Shown here piece after piece: positions 8,201 to 9,887 of a stretch of DNA of 9,887 nt (the first letter of the stretch is position 1; every line of letters begins with the position of its first letter). Under the pieces are notes generated by a model. That model ran no database searches. It had not been told where the DNA came from and saw only the letters and a list, made by a program, of their open reading frames with translations. Source of the stretch: Lachnospiraceae bacterium (GTDB lineage: Bacteria; Bacillota; Clostridia; Lachnospirales; Lachnospiraceae); the NCBI GenBank assembly GCA_003979345.1, contig RYVZ01000053.1, positions 1 through 9,887 of the forward strand, in the 5' to 3' direction. The position numbers and the translations under genes are program-made.

Positions 8201-9245
8201 CATGATAAGCCGAACGGTAACGGAGCAGCGCCTCTGCGCCGACGACCTCCATCGTCTGCGTAGCGATCTGCGGCTGGTAACATAAGAAAAAGCCTTCACA
8301 GTGGTTTTGGATACTGCGGCGCATCTCGTCCGCAAGATCGATTATATACAATTGTTTCGTATAATCTTCGACAGAGAAAAAGACCAGTTGATTTTTCCCT
8401 GCTTTTTTCGCACGGTCAAGCGCACTTTCCGCGTACATATAAATGGTATTCGCGTCATGGACATCGGTCAGCGGATAGCTGACTGCGCCCGCGGAAAACG
8501 TACATCCCTCACCGAGCTGTCTGCGGATGCTTTCATAAACGGACAGAACCATTTCCTGCCTGTACCCGATGAAATTAACCGCAAAATGATCGCCGTCAAG
8601 ACGGTAAATACGAAATTTATCATCCACACAGTCTTCCATGATCTGCGTCACGTTTTTCAGAACACGGTTGCCATGCGCCCTGCCGTATTTTTTATTGATA
8701 TTCTTAAAATTATCCACGCCCAAGACCAAAAGCGTCCCGCTCTTTTCTTTGCGAAGCGTGTCTTCAAAATCCTCCAAAAACTTTGCACTATTAAAAAGCG
8801 CCGTCAAGGAATCCGTCTTACCAAGCAATACCGTATCAGAAATACGCCCCATCATAAAAAGACGTCTTCCCTGATCGTCATAAACGACTTTTCCGCGGCA
8901 GCTGATCCACACCTGATTTCCTTCGCGGTCAACAAGGCGGTACTCCATATCGTGCACATCCTGCACGCCTTCTAAAACATAACGAATATCCTGCTCCAGC
9001 GCGGCGGCATCGCGGTCATACACGACTTTGGAATATTCATCAATACTGTATCCGTCTTTCGGGTCTTTCGGCAGCGGATAGCGCTCTGCAATATTTCCCC
9101 AATAATAAAAGCGCCCGGTATCCAGCTTCGCAATATAAAGATAATCGTCTGTACTTTCATTCAGAATCCGCAGAGTCTCACAATATTGCTTAAACAGGCG
9201 CTCGTCCTGCTCCCCGAACACGATTTCTCCCTCTGTCTTTCCCAT
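5265..9245 (-). CDS. Multi-sensor cyclic-di-GMP protein: PAS-GGDEF(degenerate)-EAL-PAS-GAF-PAS-PAS-GGDEF
   Basis: The 1326-residue soluble protein carries both cyclic-di-GMP activities. Approximate order: PAS (25-138); GGDEF-like domain (140-292) with DGDHF (217-221) for GGDEF and altered metal and substrate positions, so probably inactive; EAL phosphodiesterase (300-552) with E338 in EALLR, N396, E428, D458-D459, K479, E515 and Q535 all kept, so probably active; PAS-like domain (595-695) with cysteines C633, C637, C644 and C647; GAF (about 705-868); PAS (890-1005); PAS (1015-1150); GGDEF (1160-1320) with canonical RFGGDEF (1240-1246) and an I-site R1233-x-x-D1236, so probably an active, product-inhibited diguanylate cyclase. 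There is no membrane helix, which points to sensing of cytoplasmic signals. The start has AGAGGGGG seven bases upstream. The gene is followed 68 bases later by the GH3 gene. The net direction of the enzyme cannot be read from sequence. Confidence 0.95.
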   Translation of the reverse strand: MGKTEGEIVFGEQDERLFKQYCETLRILNESTDDYLYIAKLDTGRFYYWGNIAERYPLPKDPKDGYSIDEYSKVVYDRDAAALEQDIRYVLEGVQDVHDMEYRLVDREGNQVWISCRGKVVYDDQGRRLFMMGRISDTVLLGKTDSLTALFNSAKFLEDFEDTLRKEKSGTLLVLGVDNFKNINKKYGRAHGNRVLKNVTQIMEDCVDDKFRIYRLDGDHFAVNFIGYRQEMVLSVYESIRRQLGEGCTFSAGAVSYPLTDVHDANTIYMYAESALDRAKKAGKNQLVFFSVEDYTKQLYIIDLADEMRRSIQNHCEGFFLCYQPQIATQTMEVVGAEALLRYRSAYHGVVSPNVFINILEQNGMIVPVGNWVLEEAMRQCKEWRKCNPKFTMSINLSYVQLQQKELSDTIYELLDRLKLPGDAVIMELTESMQLHDFTNFNQLFYQWGRRGIQVSVDDFGTGYSGLSYLKSLAVDEVKIDRSFIDSIQLSAYNYRLLQNVLELAHSVQIRVCCEGVETIDELRVLEGLMPELMQGYYFSKPVSAEEFERRYLYDNKEQEDWKKSLRLLSEDPDGTKGREWHAEGCLENEYKAVLDQLEEVIHISDVDTYELYYMNTAAKRFTGVNDYEGKKCYRVCRKTDEPCEKCNNQLLNAEKFVTADWGDTTPGVKMLLRDKLIHWNGKTARLEVAYDLSAAGQMQAKLEERLETGEQAWISVAALTEPEDFESAVQNYLYETGEFYKADRCYLFLYSESSRTWCNLYEWCENQIESKQADLLSIPEELTEPWMDNFEAGRAVVVPDINVYKEAAPDTWKVLEAQNIRRLIEVPILQDGRVLGFVGVDNPKRVSYNEELLVRTVPVLGNLLVRRGMMTGSAKEEVISETLNIIREADILRDMRIGMWMIEMNTNTGSSRMYVDRGMRKLLGVEENVSSESCYEHWHGNIAEGYQGYVGDAVRDMMLTGKIVELEYPWCHPVLGEVPVRCVGRLSKEKDGIYTYKGYHLITKDMLYKHLPRGEAIKRQYVRKEDFYQAILSETSAYAEVDMDTGMMLSGGGLWEKYLTIGRQQHLTFQRLQDLYAREVVAVDDYKEYSRHISVDYVRQSYEDKKETINLQFRRKNGDDYHWMELFVHAFQEPETSKMYALYYLKDINDKKIRQIENERAATRDPLTNVLNRKVFEEKTIQYMEEDARAGESCAFLILDIDDFKDFNDKYGHQGGDDVLCAFVDILRETFRRTDYIGRFGGDEFVVFLKNYVSRGILDQRLDEFQKKLAGHRPQPIYCSIGIAIMCRETFDYEQCLGKADEALYESKNSGKNRYSYRNVDGSDL

Positions 9246-9283
9246 GATCTTTCCCCCTCTGATTCCCTGTCTTACTTCTACAG

Positions 9284-9310
9284 TTTATAACAGATGGGAT
9301 AGTGTTGCAA
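9284..9310 (-). promoter_or_regulatory. Weak candidate promoter of the GGDEF/EAL gene
   Basis: On the minus strand TTGCAA (9310-9305) and TATAAA (9289-9284) are 15 bases apart, shorter than the preferred 17. They sit in the 78-base gap between the upstream hypothetical gene and the GGDEF/EAL start, about 38 bases before the ATG. No terminator is visible between the two genes, so read-through from upstream is also possible. Confidence 0.3.
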
Positions 9311-9323
9311 GTACAGACCTATT

Positions 9324-9868
9324 CTAAATTCCACTAATTTCAATTGTTTCAATATCTTCTACATTTTCTATCTCACCTATATTCATAATTATCCAGAAAT
9401 AATATTCACTTCCATTACTATCCACAAGTTTTTCTACAAAATCAGTCTTGACATGATTGATCGAAACATTTTCCATTTCACTGTATCCTGAAACTCCCCA
9501 TACCGGATATGTGATGTCTTCCTTTTTCATTCCTGAGAATATACTGTGTGTAACATCCGCCCTTATTGTCTCTATATCATTATATTCTGAAGTAGAAATC
9601 GTACTGTCATAGATTAGTACAGTGCTCCCCGAATAAAAATATTTACTGTCTTCTTCGTAAAATTCTAATTCCATGACTCTGCCATTGCTCTTTTCAAAAA
9701 CCCAAATATAATTTTCGTCAAATACGCGGTACAGTTCCTCATATTCCTCCTCCCCATACTTTTCTTTTATGATATTTGTTACTCCTTCATCAATACTATC
9801 ATATCCCTTACTGCCAATTGATTTGACATACTGTGAACTGTATATATTGTTTCCCTGAAAATGATATA
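9324..9868 (-). CDS. Hypothetical protein, N-terminus missing at contig end
   Basis: The frame is open from the last genomic base (9868) to a TAG at 9326-9324, giving 180 residues without a start. An ATG at 9674 would leave only 116 residues with no ribosome site, so the longer, 5'-truncated reading is preferred. The visible part is acidic and rich in Tyr, Ser, Asn and Ile (for example IKEKYGEEEYEELYRVFDEN, then YYFWIIMNIGEIENVEDIE). It looks like an alternating strand/helix soluble domain. No signal peptide or catalytic motif can be judged without the N-terminus, and I recognise no family. Its GC content is about 33% over 9361-9600, far below the neighbours, which suggests separate origin or an accessory region beyond the contig end. 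Confidence 0.6.
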
Positions 9869-9887
9869 CTGTCTCTTATACACATCT
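9869..9887. other. Untrimmed Nextera/Tn5 mosaic-end adapter
   Basis: The final 19 bases, CTGTCTCTTATACACATCT, are an exact match to the Illumina Nextera transposase mosaic-end sequence. It is library-preparation sequence left on the contig end, not genome. Genomic DNA stops at 9868, and the reading frame that continues into it is not biological. Confidence 0.96.

Noticed and set aside
8301..8975. Plus-strand reading frame of 224 codons
   Set aside because: It lies fully antisense to the GGDEF/EAL coding sequence, which has clear domain motifs; the antisense product shows no family features and no ribosome site.
9869..9887. Mosaic end of a Tn5-like transposon inserted in the genome
   Set aside because: It is the hyperactive Tn5 end used in Nextera libraries and lies flush with the contig end; there is no transposase gene or target duplication in view.

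Overview
The window looks like a contig end from a gut-type Firmicute, most likely a Lachnospiraceae/Clostridia member. The reasons are strong AAGGAGG-type ribosome sites, moderate GC, a cytoplasmic clostridial-type GH3 beta-glucosidase, and a very large multi-sensor GGDEF/EAL protein. This is inference from gene style; no marker gene is present. All supported genes lie on the minus strand, so transcription runs from high to low coordinates.

Read in the direction of transcription, the contig end comes first. The last 19 bases (9869-9887) are the Illumina Nextera/Tn5 mosaic-end adapter, not genomic DNA. Next is the 3' part of an AT-rich hypothetical gene (9868-9324, N-terminus missing). After a weak promoter candidate comes a 1326-residue soluble cyclic-di-GMP protein (9245-5265) with the order PAS, degenerate GGDEF, intact EAL, Cys-rich PAS, GAF, PAS, PAS, canonical GGDEF. 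A 68-base gap leads to a 790-residue GH3 beta-glucosidase (5196-2824), probably in the same transcript. The 356-base gap that follows (2823-2468) holds a purine-rich stretch with a Lys/Arg-rich frame interrupted by an amber codon, an intrinsic terminator, and a promoter for the next unit.

The second unit starts with an XRE/Cro-type regulator with a helical, TPR-like C-terminus (2467-1337). After 85 bases comes a 67-residue two-helix PLDc_N membrane protein (1251-1048), then an ABC ATPase (1051-149), a possible 19-codon micro-ORF (152-93), and the first 32 codons of an ABC-2-type permease cut by the window start. The last junctions are 4-base ATGA overlaps, so these genes look translationally coupled. 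The set resembles the yxlE-yxlF-yxlG part of the Bacillus sigY operon, with an XRE regulator in place of the sigma factor; it is likely a self-regulated exporter or membrane-stress transporter of unknown substrate.

I see no CRISPR array, tRNA, rRNA, IS element or phage gene. I do not see a clearly new multi-gene system. The most unusual items are the architecture of the cyclic-di-GMP protein, the interrupted basic frame, and the adapter at the contig end.
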